Position numbers and translations under genes: made by a program. This document shows positions 35,231 through 47,309 of a stretch of DNA of 64,000 nt, piece after piece. The first letter of the stretch is position 1. Every line of letters starts with the position of its first letter. Below the pieces are notes generated by a model. That model ran no database searches. It was not told the DNA's origin and saw only the letters and a program-made list of their open reading frames with translations. The DNA comes from Aphrophora alni (taxonomy: Eukaryota > Arthropoda > Insecta > Hemiptera > Aphrophoridae), in assembly GCA_963513935.1 (NCBI GenBank), contig OY740768.1, positions 68,126,231 to 68,190,230 of the forward strand, written 5' to 3'.

Positions 35231-35425
35231 CTTTTCACTTATAATTTATACAGGGAATACTGGCGGTATCAACGTATACATTCACTCTCCCGGGAAAACA
35301 CTACATCCTGAAGTTATCCCGTCTGATCCTGGCATGAAATACCGTCCCTCTCTTAGGCTAATTGAAAAGGGGGGGATCTCCCTCCGGGCGACCTGTCTCT
35401 GTGACTACCTTAGGTTATAAACAAT
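35231..35425 (+). other. GC-richer block with a 76-codon frame, not recognised
   Basis: The frame begins at ATG 35,190 and becomes compositionally normal only in its second part (HSPGKTLHPEVIPSDPGMKY...). It contains a G7 run at about 35,370. No family motif or splice context was seen. It could be a transposon remnant. Confidence 0.2.
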
Positions 35426-36814
35426 GCGTACTCCTATGCCAAACACCTGGTTAATTTTAAACTACGTGTATGTTAATGGATACCTTAAATTATTAATACT
35501 TGCTCCAAAAATATCTTTAGCAATAAAACACTAACATTCTGTTATCATCTCGTAGTTTTAACACTCCGAAACTTTTAGTGTATTCTTAATTTTTTTCGCC
35601 ACTATTATGCATTATATGTTTGAATTTCCTTAGCTCAGGCAAACTATATATACATTCTTGTTTTGGTAAATAAACCTTAAGCCGTTGTAGATTATTGTTA
35701 CTCCAGTTTTATAGTTTATATTTACTCAAGCACTTCATAATCACGTCATACAATTTTCACTTAAAACACTTAGGAAACGTTTTGGTCCTATTTTGAATCT
35801 CGTTATTACAGTTGGTGTGAAATATTTTCTAATTGTCTTAATATTCAAGGATATTCAATAAAAGACGTAGATATATAATAATCAACTTTTTTTTTATCAT
35901 TAAATTTCATTCATTTACTTTTTATGAGAGAAATGTTGATAAGAAGTATCAGCTAATCACTTTTTGAATATTTTATTAAAACTTACTTTATTTTTAAAAA
36001 AGGAGTTTCAAAATGCACAACAAAATCACTGAAGAGAGAGAATAGTGAAAACGGCAATGAATGTAGGTTTAGTTGTTTGTGCCATATGTATGGCTATTTG
36101 CTCAGAAAGGTCAGAAGAACTTTATCTTCAAACTTCGAAAAATGACTGTATATGATATATTTTAGAAGGGTTTTTTTAATGTGTTTTTACATCTAATAAA
36201 ACAAAACAAAATATTTTGAAAAATATGTTCATAATTAAAATTTAAAATGTATTTCAATTTTAAACTATTTATCTGCAAAAAGTTTTTTTTTTTTTTAATT
36301 TACCGTTAACTACTGTTATAATGTAGTACGGTATGTAGGTTATATATACTGTTATAACTACTGTTTACTTAAATAATGTTATATGTTGAATTTTTTCAGT
36401 AAAAATATGAGTTAGATTTTATAGATTGTCTAAAAATTACAAATGACAAAAATGAAGGATTTTAAGGTGCGTTGTGAATATTTTCCCCTATATTTTTAAG
36501 ATACATAACATTTGTTTTAATGTCCTGTTTTAGAACATCAAAATATTATAGGAAAGAATTTTCTGTAAAATGTCTCAAAATATTGATTGTGGTCAAACTT
36601 AGGCTTATCCTTACTTTACAAAATCCATTTTGAGTTTCAGCGTAAACAAAATTGATAGTTAATTGTGTTATACTTAAGCCATATATTCAATCAAGATTTG
36701 CTTCAAATCGAATATAAAACATTCGTAAGGAATTATGCTCAAGTGAAGATAATTAAATTATTTAAATATAAATACATGTTTAGTTAGTTATAGTTTGATG
36801 TTTGAACTTCATAT
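35426..36814. other. No feature seen
   Basis: AT-rich with long A/T runs. Nothing protein-like was seen. Confidence 0.45.
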
Positions 36815-36895
36815 TTCACTGAAGATGGCGACATTGTTGTTTAAACGTAAAGGTATTATTTGTGATAAACTGTGTTTTATTTTAATTTGTAAAAT
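36815..36895 (+). repeat. Dispersed 'GAAGATGGCGA' motif, copy
   Basis: CACTGAAGATGGCGACATTG, then TTTAAACGTAAAGG and ATTTGTGATAAACTGTGTTT. This is the same organisation as the copies at 25.08 and 29.9 kb (reverse orientation) and 24.7 kb. Confidence 0.5.
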
Positions 36896-37550
36896 TATTA
36901 TAATGTATTGAAAAAGACATATTACCTTTCTCTTCTTTCTTATCCTCTTTGCGTGTTTAGATTTGTTTTGTAGATTCATTATTTTGTATTTTACGAAATC
37001 ATAATTAATTTCTTTTCTTGTCTTGTCTTGTGTTTTTTATAATCTATGAATGCTATAATTAATTATGACTAAGAAATTATTATTTGTATTTATCGACATC
37101 TTAAAAAAGCTGAAGTTTTATTTAGAAATTTGTTGTTACTTTGTACTTTCTGATACTCTGTTTTTCTCGAATCTATCAATTTACTTATTTAAATTAATCA
37201 ATATTTATTGATGTATTGTGATTAAAGAAACCTTTTCCATACGATAAGTTGTGTAAATTAATTATATAAATAAAATTGTCTAAAGAAATACAATAGTAAG
37301 AGGATACAATCTTTATAATTCTTGAAGCAAAGATTCTCAATGAGAAGATTAGAACCAACGAAAATAGAACTCGTCGTAGCCTATATAGGGTTTTTTGTTT
37401 TTTGGAAGACGACACTGTGATAAAAGTGACGCTTGCATAGTTTCAATCTCGGATAGTTTCAAAACAAATTAAAGCACTGGTGACACTTCCATCAGTAACT
37501 AAATTTATCGGCTCTTATAGCATCGCACGTTCTCTAAAATGATCCGAAAA
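36896..37550. other. No feature seen
   Basis: AT-rich. A 73-codon minus frame is of AT-driven composition. Confidence 0.4.
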
Positions 37551-37800
37551 TAACTCGTGATATATACGACAGACCGGAGTGAAAACAAGATGTGTCTATT
37601 TTTAAATGACCCTTGTAATTGGTGCAAACTCGAGACAACTTAAAATGTGCCAATTAATTATGACATCATTTTAATGAGAGGCTGGATGCAAATGCGACAA
37701 TTCGGCACGGATTGAGCCATGAGCTCATGAGGGGTCACAAGTCAATGAAACTGCGCATGATCAGTGGAAGAAAACATGTGTAACGTTCATTTGTGTCAAT
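37551..37800. promoter_or_regulatory. Candidate conserved regulatory element
   Basis: A complex island containing GTGCCAATTAATTATGACATC, ATGCAAATGCG (octamer-like), and a near-palindrome CATGAGCTCATG. Homeodomain-type TAATTA cores and the sudden rise in complexity are typical of developmental enhancers. No conservation data are available. Confidence 0.3.
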
Positions 37801-39204
37801 CTTTGTTATTTTTGAGAAGTCAACTTGATTTTAACTTGAACTAGCAAGTAATAACATCCAAACTACAAGAAATAATCAAAGCAAACTTTTATTAAATAGC
37901 TATTCGGAAAACTATTGAATTCCACTTTTTATGTATACAAAAATTGTGGATTTTTAAAAAGGTGAAAATGAAGTACTATATTTATAAAAATATATGCTAT
38001 TATATGTTTAGTTATAACTTTAAACAACATTTTATTTTGTAAAATGTATATTAAAAACAAATAAATATATTAAATATGCACGCTTGTGAATGCAGACATA
38101 TTGGTATGTGTTTTTAAGAGAAAATGTAAACAACTGTCACTATGTGCGAGTTTATTTACAGATTAATAAGTATATTAAACAATGTTGAAATTTAATATAA
38201 ATTATGATTTTATAATTATTTACTTGACAATTATTAATGACAGTTCAAGATATCATACGGGATGACAGCTTCAACTCGGTGGATTAGCCTTATGAGCTGT
38301 CTATATTTATTATGGCATGTTTACAAAAGTTATTATTGATTCATTATTGAAGAAAATGTATATTTATTATTTTTCTAGTTGTTTATAATTTATTTGTTGT
38401 ACTTTATTTTTAATTACTCTAATAAGGATATCTAATAAACCATTATTAAGTGAGGAAATAATAAGTTATTATATATAATTATTATGTCCATTAATATGTA
38501 CAGGAAAATCAATGTTTTCCTGAATTTACTTAGCATCAATATGTATATTTATGTTACATTTACATATAAAAATTATTTTGTTTTTATAAACTATTTTTAT
38601 TTTCAAACACTGAAGTAAGAATAAAAATTTTCTTTATCAAACTTTTTCAAATGAGTAGCCTAATATATACAATGTTGTAACTAATTTAGTTGGGCAACAT
38701 TTCTCTATGACACGTATTAAATTTATAGAGTTGGCAGCATTGCGAGTTCTTTCTTGGCTGTTCTGTGAAGAAATTCCGTGAATAACAAGTTAAAAATCTG
38801 TATGTGTAAATAGCGGAATAAGTAGTACAATTATTTTTGGACAAAACAAGAGACGGTAAATAGAACATAATAACAAAGTATTATTGGATAGATCTAAAAT
38901 AATCATTTTATTATTATTATTTTTTAATTGGTTATTTTTATGAAGAAGATCGAAATTAATGTTAAACCATTTATCATATTTCAAGTCTTTTAAATGTTTA
39001 TGCAAAGAGATTATAAATATAAATACGTATAACTTAGTTGATTCAACTTCGTGAGGAATATAGGGTGACTACAAATAGTATCAAACTCTGATCAAGAAGG
39101 CGACGAGACGGGAATTTCTATGTTAACCTCACATTGCTTGACTAAAATCTGTCTAGCAGGTCTAGGCTTTTCATGGCCTGTTACGCCATAGAGTTTAATT
39201 TTAA

Positions 39205-39208
<4 letters not shown>
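37801..39208. other. No feature seen
   Basis: AT-rich, with no protein-like frame. Confidence 0.4.

Positions 39209-39273
<65 letters not shown>
39209..39273. repeat. (TA)n microsatellite
   Basis: About 32 uninterrupted TA units. Confidence 0.95.
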
Positions 39274-39277
<4 letters not shown>

Positions 39278-39500
39278 ATTAACTTTTTCGTCTAAAATAT
39301 AAGTATATGTATATAATACTCTAACATATAAGTTGTGGTTAAATTCAATTACATTCGCAATATATGCTTCTTTTTTGGAAGGATGTTTTTGTACATTAAA
39401 GTTATTTAAAAGAACTTGATTTTTTTTAAGATCTTTCTAAAATGTTTACGAAAAAAATGTTAGGTCGTCCAACGTATTTGTAGTCTAGTTGTGCACTATA

Positions 39501-40950
39501 GTCTGTATGAAGTAACCTGTCTCCTGACCCTCCAGCTACCTGGGACAGGCCCGGGCCATTCACCGGCACTCGGCGTCCCCCGCAGTTGTTTACCTAATTA
39601 GTCGCCTATAAGCTTCCCCACTAGCTTAAGTAACTTTTTTACCTAAATCATAATTTCCGAAATGTTATCAAATATTTGAAAAGTACATAAAAAAATAAGA
39701 TCAACGATACTAAACAAGGGCAAATTTGATAAAAACTAACAATATAGAGGTAATAAGAAATATAGAAGTAGTCTGTTTAAATCTTGTAATAATAAAGTTG
39801 GTTTTATGTAACAATATGACAATGAAATTACGTTATATATTACAAAAATAATAAATATTAACTATTTACATTAACTACTGTACTACAAAGTTATAGGCAC
39901 AATACAAATAATATCTTACAAACTGTTATAAGAATATTCTAGACTATAAATTATGTTTATTTTAGATGAATATGGGGTCAGGGTAGTTTTCATTAGCGCA
40001 GTTTGTTGATTCCAGCGAGGGGCCATCACGTACCATGAATCTGCAAGTAAAGAAGGGCTGTAAAATATGTCAATTAAATTTAAGGCTCGGCTGTACCTGT
40101 CGGCCGGATGCGTATATTCCCATAAGACTAATGTTAAACCTTAAACCATTTTTCTGCTGTATCTTTCGCCGTAGAACAATAATTTATGTGTCATATGAAA
40201 GATGTGGTTAATACGCAGTAACATTGCTTTTCAGTTTTTTTACCAGGTTAACCGTTTTATCAATATTAATCTCTAAAAATGATAACAATTTGCAATATTT
40301 TTCCTGTTAATGTAAATTTGTTATTCAAAAAAGTAAAAAGGAAAACCAATGCGTATTAATCACATCTTTCATATGACACATAAATCATTGTTCTACGGCA
40401 GCAAAATGGTTTAAAATTTAACATTAGTCTTATGGGAATATACGCATCCGGTCCACGGGTACAGCCGAGCCTTAATAAGATAGTTTATATTTTTTTTAAG
40501 AAAAATCAATCATGAAAATGTCTCTATTAAAAAAAAAAAAATAGGACTAATAATTCTAACCCACATTTTAGAATTTTATTAATTATTATTTATTACTTGA
40601 TTGTTAATAAGTTAATATTTCATTGTCATATTGTTACATAAAACCAACTTTATTATTAAAAGCTTTAAACAGACTACTTCTATATTTCTTATTCCCTCTA
40701 TAATCTATTGTTTGTTTTTTATCAAATTTGCCCTTGTTTAGTATCGTTGATCTTATTTTTTTATGTACTTCTCAAATTTTTGATAAAATTTCGGAAATTA
40801 AGATTCGGCTAAAAAAGATACTTAAGCTAGTGGAGAAACTAAAAGGTGACTATTTAGGAAAACAGCTGTGGATGTCGCAGAGTGCAAGTGAATGACCTGG
40901 GCCTGTCCCAGGTAGTCGAAGGGTCAGGAGACAGGTTACTTCATACATAC
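39501..40950. mobile_element. 1.45-kb foldback (long inverted repeat) element
   Basis: The left end, GTCTGTATGAAGTAACCTGT..., is matched in reverse complement by the right end ...ACAGGTTACTTCATACATAC. Homology runs inward for several hundred bases: CTACCTGGGACAGGCC, TAGTATCGTTGATCTTATTT, TTTTATGTAACAATATGACA, and an inner block with ATGCGTATATTCCCATAAGA and GTGTCATATGAAAGATGTG. The unpaired centre is about 40,250-40,340. The left arm has roughly 120 extra bases around 39,960-40,070. Both ends are flanked by TATA, which could be a 4-bp (or TA) target-site duplication. No transposase frame is inside, so this is a non-autonomous foldback or MITE-like element. Arm divergence looks moderate. Confidence 0.85.
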
Positions 40951-41849
40951 TATAAAGCCCGTTTGAATTTGTAATTTAAAAAGTTCTTTTTTATAGAAAA
41001 TAAATGTTGTTCTTTTTGTTGAAATATATGTTGTTCAATAAGAAGCCCAATTTTGCATTTTCTCTTACATAAAAAATACTTTAACGTTTTAAAAATACAG
41101 TTTAAAAAAAAAATTAACAATTGAATTCAGTGTCAAATTCAGTAGAATTAATTGTGTATCGTTTTTCACTATTAAAATTAACAATATTACGATAAAAAAT
41201 TAATAATCACTCAATTTTTAATATTCATCTCCCAAAGACTCAAAATACCGCCCATTCATGCAACTGCTTTGCTTTTTATAAATTTTTTGAACACTAAATT
41301 TCTTTTTTTTTTAAATTAATCAAAATTAATTTCAAAATGACGTGTGTAAATTTAAACTTTAATAACTGAACAATAATTCTGACACGTTAGTAATTACACT
41401 ATTAATCTCATTCTTTGTTATCTGTTATTTTTATCTACAAATAGGCGTAAACACGTGATATTTATATAATTTATTTTTACTTAATTTTAGAGGGGGGTCA
41501 TAATTGTTGAAATATACATTGACTATTTAATAACAGTTGTTAAGTAAAGAATTATGATAATGTTATGTATAAAATATCAGCATTTATTAGTATTTCAGCG
41601 AATATATCTTAGGCAACATGAAACAATTATTGACAAGGATATGGATGATTACAAAATACTTACAATTTGAATTAAAATTAAGATTATAACAAATAATACT
41701 TTTAACCTAACCTAACATATTCACCTATATAGATTACTAGTCTCAATATTTCCTAACGATGTCATCTGTTTCCAAACACAGTTCACTCCAACACAAATAT
41801 TGTTTACACAAGAATACACGTAAACAATATTTCACTTTCCAATCGTGGC
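40951..41849. other. No feature seen
   Basis: AT-rich. A CCTAACCTAAC word near 41,706 is too short to be a telomeric tract. Confidence 0.4.
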
Positions 41850-42010
41850 TATGTTTGATTCGCGTTCGATGCAATTAATTGTCAACAGCGACCACCCAGA
41901 CTGGCGAGTCAGGAAGTCTTATTAGGCTAATGGTAAGACAATAAGGCTCGCAGGAAGAGATGAGTTACAGAACCAAGTTTTAATTATTCCATTAGTCAGC
42001 GGTTTGATTA
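41850..42010. promoter_or_regulatory. Candidate conserved regulatory element
   Basis: A complex patch with GATGCAATTAATTGTCAACAG (homeodomain-like core) and GACCACCCAGACTGGCGAGT. It stands out in composition only. Confidence 0.22.
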
Positions 42011-42738
42011 AACCAATTGTACTTCATTTAGATATTTACCTTACAAGGCAATTGCAAGAGATATGTTCCAAGGCTTTGTGGGAAACAACAACAACAATAG
42101 ATCTCACAAATACATGTTCCTTCAAGATTATTGTTAGAAAAACCTGAATACTACAAGTGATTTTTTGACCCGCTGATTTTACTTTCCTTTTTCTTCGTGG
42201 GATTTTCGTATGAAATGATATTTTAGTTAGACGCACTAAATAGTAAGGAAAAGGATTCAGCTTGTCAGAAAATATGAGGGACGTAAGTAGTCACTAGGCA
42301 TGAAATATTTAGCCTATGTTTTCACAATTTTTGTGTTTAAGTTGATAAAATAAACTTGGATTGGAGGGAACATTTATGACCACAAAACATTTTTTAGTGC
42401 CATTTTAATTACTAAAATGTTTAATATATTTAAAAAAATATAATCTTCAAAATTTTAAGTAACACAACTTTTTAAGTATTAGTTTTTAAAACAACATTTT
42501 CTTTCAGTTTTTTTCTATTAAAAAATTACTAAAAAAAAGTGATTGGAAAATATTTTGTTTTGAAAATTTAGTTTTCGACCTATTTTTTACATGAAAATAG
42601 AGTCAAATTCAGAAAGCCTATCTGAAAATTTTAATAACTAAAAGGAGCTCTTGTTTACTCAGCTCTTAAAAGAAGAAGGATAACGAATATCATATCTTTT
42701 TTTGTCATTTTGATACATATTTTCTTTCCTATATTTCT

Positions 42739-43005
42739 GATGGGATATCGTCCTGAAATCCTCCCTATATTAAGTACGGGCTTGACAATTCCGAGGATCC
42801 CTGCTGGTTTTATGTAGTCTTGGGTTAGATCACTCTTCTAATCTATCCTATGATGTCTCTTTTGTTCAAATCTTGTTCTTTTCCGACTTTTACGCTAATA
42901 AAATATTTGAGGGTAGGAGTCTTTAATTATTGTTATTTTATTTCTTTTTCTTATGAGGCGATATAACCTAGAGGTTTCTCGCCTTTAAACAATAGGAATA
43001 AGACT
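42739..43005 (+). mobile_element. SINE-like family, copy A
   Basis: Contains CTGCTGG (42,802) and, about 20 bases on, GGGTTAGATCA (42,822). The family body follows (CTTGTTCTTTTCCGACTTTT, ACGCTAATAAAATATTTGAG) and the 3' end GAGGCGATATAACCTAGAGG ... CTTTAAACAATAGGAA. It is collinear with copies B, C and D. Confidence 0.6.
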
Positions 43006-44310
43006 GATCGATTATCGATGATCATTATTTTGTTGTTGTCTTCAGTATTGACCTTTATTAAGCTATCAAAAGTTTGGTGAAATAATATTTATTATTATTA
43101 ATTTGAGTTCATTTCTCTGTTTATTGTATAAAATCTCATTTAGATTTGCAATTTTTTTGTTGTTATTTTGGTATTTAATTTTACTTGTTATCCCCATCCA
43201 CAATACTCTTCCCCACCTGTAGTCTATATGGGGAATAATCACTCTATTTTATTTGCTTTGGGGTATTTTATTTTAATTTGGGAATAAAGAACATTTCATT
43301 TGATTTAAATTAGGTTAGTCATTAAGAATCAAAATGTTTCTTTTTGGATGGAGTATAACTTTTCTAAAAGACAGATAAGTTGTTTTTATGTTATTTTAAA
43401 ATAAATTTTTAAGTAAATTTTTAGTATGTAATGCGTCTACATAAAATATTTGTTGAAAGTCTTTTAAGTAGTTTTTGCATAATATCAACTAAATGTGAGT
43501 CAGCATTAACTTCTAAGAAACTGTTGGGTAAATTTTGTTCAAAAATGGATTTAGAGTGTAATGATAAACGTAAAATATAAATATTTCAGTATACATTTTA
43601 AAGGAACTGACATAATGCCAAACACACACTTTCAATATTTTTAAATTGTTTAATTTAAATTAGATTAATGTTGTGAAATTATTGTTAGAAATTTGATGCA
43701 ATTTGAGAGTTAGTTACAAATCTGGAGAGAAAGACTACTATTTTGAAGATAAAAAGACAAAAACAGAAAATGTTTTTCAACCGATTATTAAACAAAATGT
43801 CAAACTAAAATCATTTATTTTAGTGGTTTATTGCACCCATTTTAGAGTAAAAATCAATTGAAAAAACTATGATTTTGTTTTCTCCATAAATATGAATTAT
43901 ATTTAATGTACTAAGCAAGGTCTATAAATATAATGATTAGTCTTTATAGTTGTTGAAACACCATTTCTGAATCTGTTGTATAAAGTATGTATTACTTAAA
44001 CAGATTGGAAAGGAAGGTAAGTCCGTAACGCATCCCTAGATCAGTAAAATTATCTTAAAACAATTCCGATCAAGGATTCTGAGTCATGGCAGTTGTAAAT
44101 GTAGTCAGCTATTTAATCTATTTAAATCGTCTGTTACAAATAGTTGTAATATTGTAGAAAATGTATAAAGCGAAATTGGCATCTGAGAGTTAGCGTATCC
44201 TAAACAAAAGCCGCAAATAGCTACGTTAGGTAGTTGTATAATAAACAGGCAACTGACACATTCTTCGAAGCCCTCTCAATTGCTGTCTAATCGGAGCGGA
44301 ACCCATTCTT
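43006..44310. other. No feature seen
   Basis: AT-rich sequence without protein-like frames or repeats that I can support. Confidence 0.4.
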
Positions 44311-44560
44311 TTTCACTTAATTTTAAACTCTATTCTTGGTCGGGTGAACATCTGCGTCGTGTCAATTACAATGTAAACAATTACAGAACCGTTTACTTGT
44401 TTGTATTTAAAACAGGCCTACCAATAATTTATTGCCGATGTTGACAGCAAACGAATAGTTTTGTTTGACCCGACTTTGTTTACATCTTTCGATTTCGTAT
44501 ATTGGTGTATCATTGAATTCGAACGTTAATTTATTTCTGTTACGATGGATAGTTGCGAAC
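44311..44560. promoter_or_regulatory. Candidate conserved regulatory element
   Basis: A complex island with forkhead-like words (ACAATGTAAACAATTAC, TTGTTTACATC), ACATCTGCGTCGTG and GATGTTGACAGC. The composition differs clearly from its flanks. Its function is inferred only. Confidence 0.25.
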
Positions 44561-45030
44561 AGATTTAGTGGTTGCATGACATTTGGTTCTGTAATTATAC
44601 AATTGTTTTAGTAAATCTCAGAATAGGAATTATGTAGGAGCTGACTATAGAGATTTGTATAATGAAATTCTGGAAACTTGGGAAAAGCCTACTCTCAATA
44701 TTCCCTACATATAATCAATGTGTGGTATTTATTATTCGATTAATGGTAATATGTTTTGGAATTATTTTCATAGAGTCTTGCCTTTCTTGGTGTTTTCAAA
44801 GTATTCATGTTGATATATCTGTAACTAAATTGTATTTAATAAGATTGTTTCTTTTTGTTATTTTACCATTAGGATTAAAGTAAATCCTTATCATTTAAAT
44901 CAATTCCCTCACATCCTATACTATTGTCAAAAGACTTCTCCAAAAGCACGTTAACAACAATGTTCTATTATGTTTCAGATGAGTAAATTCACCATGATCT
45001 CCATACATAAGAATATTATTTATAATTTAA
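44561..45030. other. No gene seen
   Basis: A 73-codon hydrophobic frame from ATG 44,662 is unrecognised and of AT-driven composition. Confidence 0.35.
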
Positions 45031-45235
45031 GTCGAGATCCTCTTATAGGACGAGGGATACTAGCTGGATCTTCACTTAAACATGTAGTCTTGGGTTAGAT
45101 CCCTCTCTTTCCTATAAAGTCTTTCTTGAAAATACCTCTTATCCGACTTTGACGCTAAATTCAAAGACTATGGGTCTCTATTTTATGATTTTTTTTTAAA
45201 GGCAATGTTGACCGAAAGGTTTTTGTCAAAAAGGA
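45031..45235 (+). mobile_element. SINE-like family, copy B
   Basis: GACGAGGGATACTAGCTGG is followed about 21 bases later by GGGTTAGATCCCTCTC (45,092), then TCTTATCCGACTTTGACGC and AAAGGCAATGTTGACCGAAA. TAGCTGG and GGTTAGATCC lie at about tRNA A-box/B-box spacing, which suggests an internal polymerase III promoter (inference). Confidence 0.6.
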
Positions 45236-46154
45236 TATTAAACAATTTAAAATTCAAGTCGTAAGGGATTTTATTAGGCCTACAAGACAAATACAATTTA
45301 CACAAAACTTTTCCAAGTTGTTCGAGATCTATCTGTTTTATTTTAAAATGATCAGTAGTTCCTCTGAATAAATATTCCTCCTTAGAAGTATAACTATAAA
45401 CTGTAGGGAGAAAAGTTCAAACAATTTGATCGTCTGCCGACAAATTTACTCCAAACAAATTTCTTTTACTTTATTGAGCGTTCAAAAAATACGAAATAAA
45501 AGAAAAGCTTTTTAAAGTTTTGACTACTTTATCATTTATGTTTGTATAATACCTATTATCTCATCAGATTTATATTCTTATTCCAAATTTAAACTTACAC
45601 TTTTACTTACAGTTCAAATTTGACAAAACAGTTAATTAAATTGAAGTGAAACAATTAAGTTAAATATACATTTAAACATTGTTAGGTTAGTTATTAAAAT
45701 CATCTAGTTTTTATCACTGTTTGGAAGAAGAACTGGCAGAAGAAATGAAAGACCAGATTGGGTTAATAATTCCTCAATTTCCATGTAAGAAGGATATTAA
45801 GTGAGCAGGTACATGTAAGGAAACTGTAGGAGGATACGACAAGTCATGTCAGGAAATCCAGTGACATTTCTGATGTAGTAATTCTGCTCTTCACGTGGTG
45901 AAGAAAATTTCTAGAAGCAGTAATAAATATAATTTAGTGCTTTTACTGCTTGACTAGTCTCCCTAATAAGCGTTCATAATTTAGATTGAGCACGTTTAGG
46001 ACATGCTTCAGAGAAGATGTTTTTTTTTTTAAAATAAGTAAGATTTCAGTTGAAGGAATTAATAAATTTGTATTACATCTCTTCCAAATGTAATGTAAGA
46101 TAACAAGTAAGATGAAAAAGATGATGTATAACTCACAAGTTACTGGCAAAGTAA

Positions 46155-46156
<2 letters not shown>
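45236..46156. other. No feature seen
   Basis: AT-rich, with no protein-like frame. Confidence 0.4.

Positions 46157-46203
<47 letters not shown>
46157..46203. repeat. Poly(T) tract of 47
   Basis: On the minus strand this is A47 directly after GCAAGTTGTA. It could be the poly(A) tail of a retrotransposed insert lying at higher coordinates, but no source was recognised. Confidence 0.85.
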
Positions 46204-46207
<4 letters not shown>

Positions 46208-46544
46208 CTTGCATTTAGGTGACACAAGATACTAAATAAATCTGAAGTGACAAAGAAATAATTATCTCCGTTTACCTTAAATTGCGTATTTATGACATTT
46301 ACCTCATATTGGTAAAACATTGAATAATCTACAAGACTAGTTTAAATATATTCAAAGACTGTAGAAAACATCAAGTTTAAAGCTAAAAAGTTTTGGATTT
46401 TAATTATAAAATTGAGCTTAGTAGTACATAACTGGATAATTTGATGAACAGATTAGTGATAACGTCTTGAGAATTGGTTGAGCCTTTTGTAATAAAAGTC
46501 CATAAAAAGAATAGCGACAAAGAAACATATAATAAATTTACGAA

Positions 46545-46806
46545 TGTTTGTTTTCTTTTTTGTTTAAGACAGAAACTTTTCTGTTAGCATCGCTTTATAA
46601 AAATAGGATAAAAAACAACATAAAATAAAGACCCGTACCCCTCTAAATACTCTAATAGGTTCTAAACAATAAATACTCTAATAGGTTCAAGGTCTTAAGA
46701 GAACAAGAGTTGGTCAAGAGAGACCTGGTATGAAAGATGAAAGAGAAACCTAAGACACATAAAAAAAATTAATCCAACTAGGGTCTTCCTGGGATGTCAA
46801 ACCCTT
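46545..46806 (-). mobile_element. SINE-like family, copy D (near full length)
   Basis: On the minus strand: CCAGGAAGACCCTAGTTGG (head), TTAGGTTTCTCTTTC, TTGACCAACTCTTGTTCTC, TTTATAAAGCGATGCTAACAG and TGTCTTAAACAAAAAAGAAAAC. It is collinear with copy C over its whole length. It carries an internal duplication of AAATACTCTAATAGGTTC (about 46,645-46,695). Confidence 0.6.
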
Positions 46807-46812
46807 ACGCAC

Positions 46813-46815
<3 letters not shown>

Positions 46816-46856
<41 letters not shown>
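46816..46856. repeat. (TA)n microsatellite
   Basis: About 19 TA units directly following the 3' end of SINE-like copy E, as if grown from its tail. Confidence 0.9.
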
Positions 46857-46857
<1 letters not shown>

Positions 46858-46859
<2 letters not shown>

Positions 46860-46990
46860 TCTTGTTGTTTAAAGGCTAAATACATATAAAAAGAATAAAA
46901 TAAGATAAAATAAACACTTTCCGCTCTCGAATACTCTAAAAAGTCAGAGTAGAACAATTGTAGTTTTGTGGATCCCTGAAAAAATTTACG
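46858..46990 (-). mobile_element. SINE-like family, copy E (3' part)
   Basis: On the minus strand: CTCTGACTTTTTAGAGTATT, CGAGAGCGGAAAG, TTTAGCCTTTAAACAACAAG. The 5' head is absent or too diverged to see. Confidence 0.5.
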
Positions 46991-47309
46991 TTTGTACCAC
47001 AACCCCCAACAGTATTTTCTAGTTTTCAATTAAATTAATCCACCGCTAATTCCAAGAGTTAAACCAGGATTAAATTAATTAGTTTTCAGTAAACGTTTAT
47101 TTATTTATTTTTTTCCATATATGTACATAATACTCAAATCCATTTCAACATAATACACATATTAATTGAAACTGGACGAAATTATTTAACAATTTATCTT
47201 TATTAAAAGTCGGTGTGATGAATGAACGTCAACTAATACACTCCATTTATAACTCACTATAAACTTGTGATATTACACTTATTTCACTTAAACTAAATCG
47301 AAAGGTTCC
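46991..47309. other. No feature seen
   Basis: AT-rich spacer between copy E and the LINE relic. Confidence 0.4.

Noticed and set aside
39495..40955. CACTA-type transposon ends on the foldback element (CACTATAG at the left)
   Set aside because: The right end lacks the matching TAGTG, and the inverted homology begins inside, at GTCTGTATG.
45943..46320. 125-codon minus frame with a poly-lysine stretch
   Set aside because: It is created by reading through the 47-base poly(T) tract.
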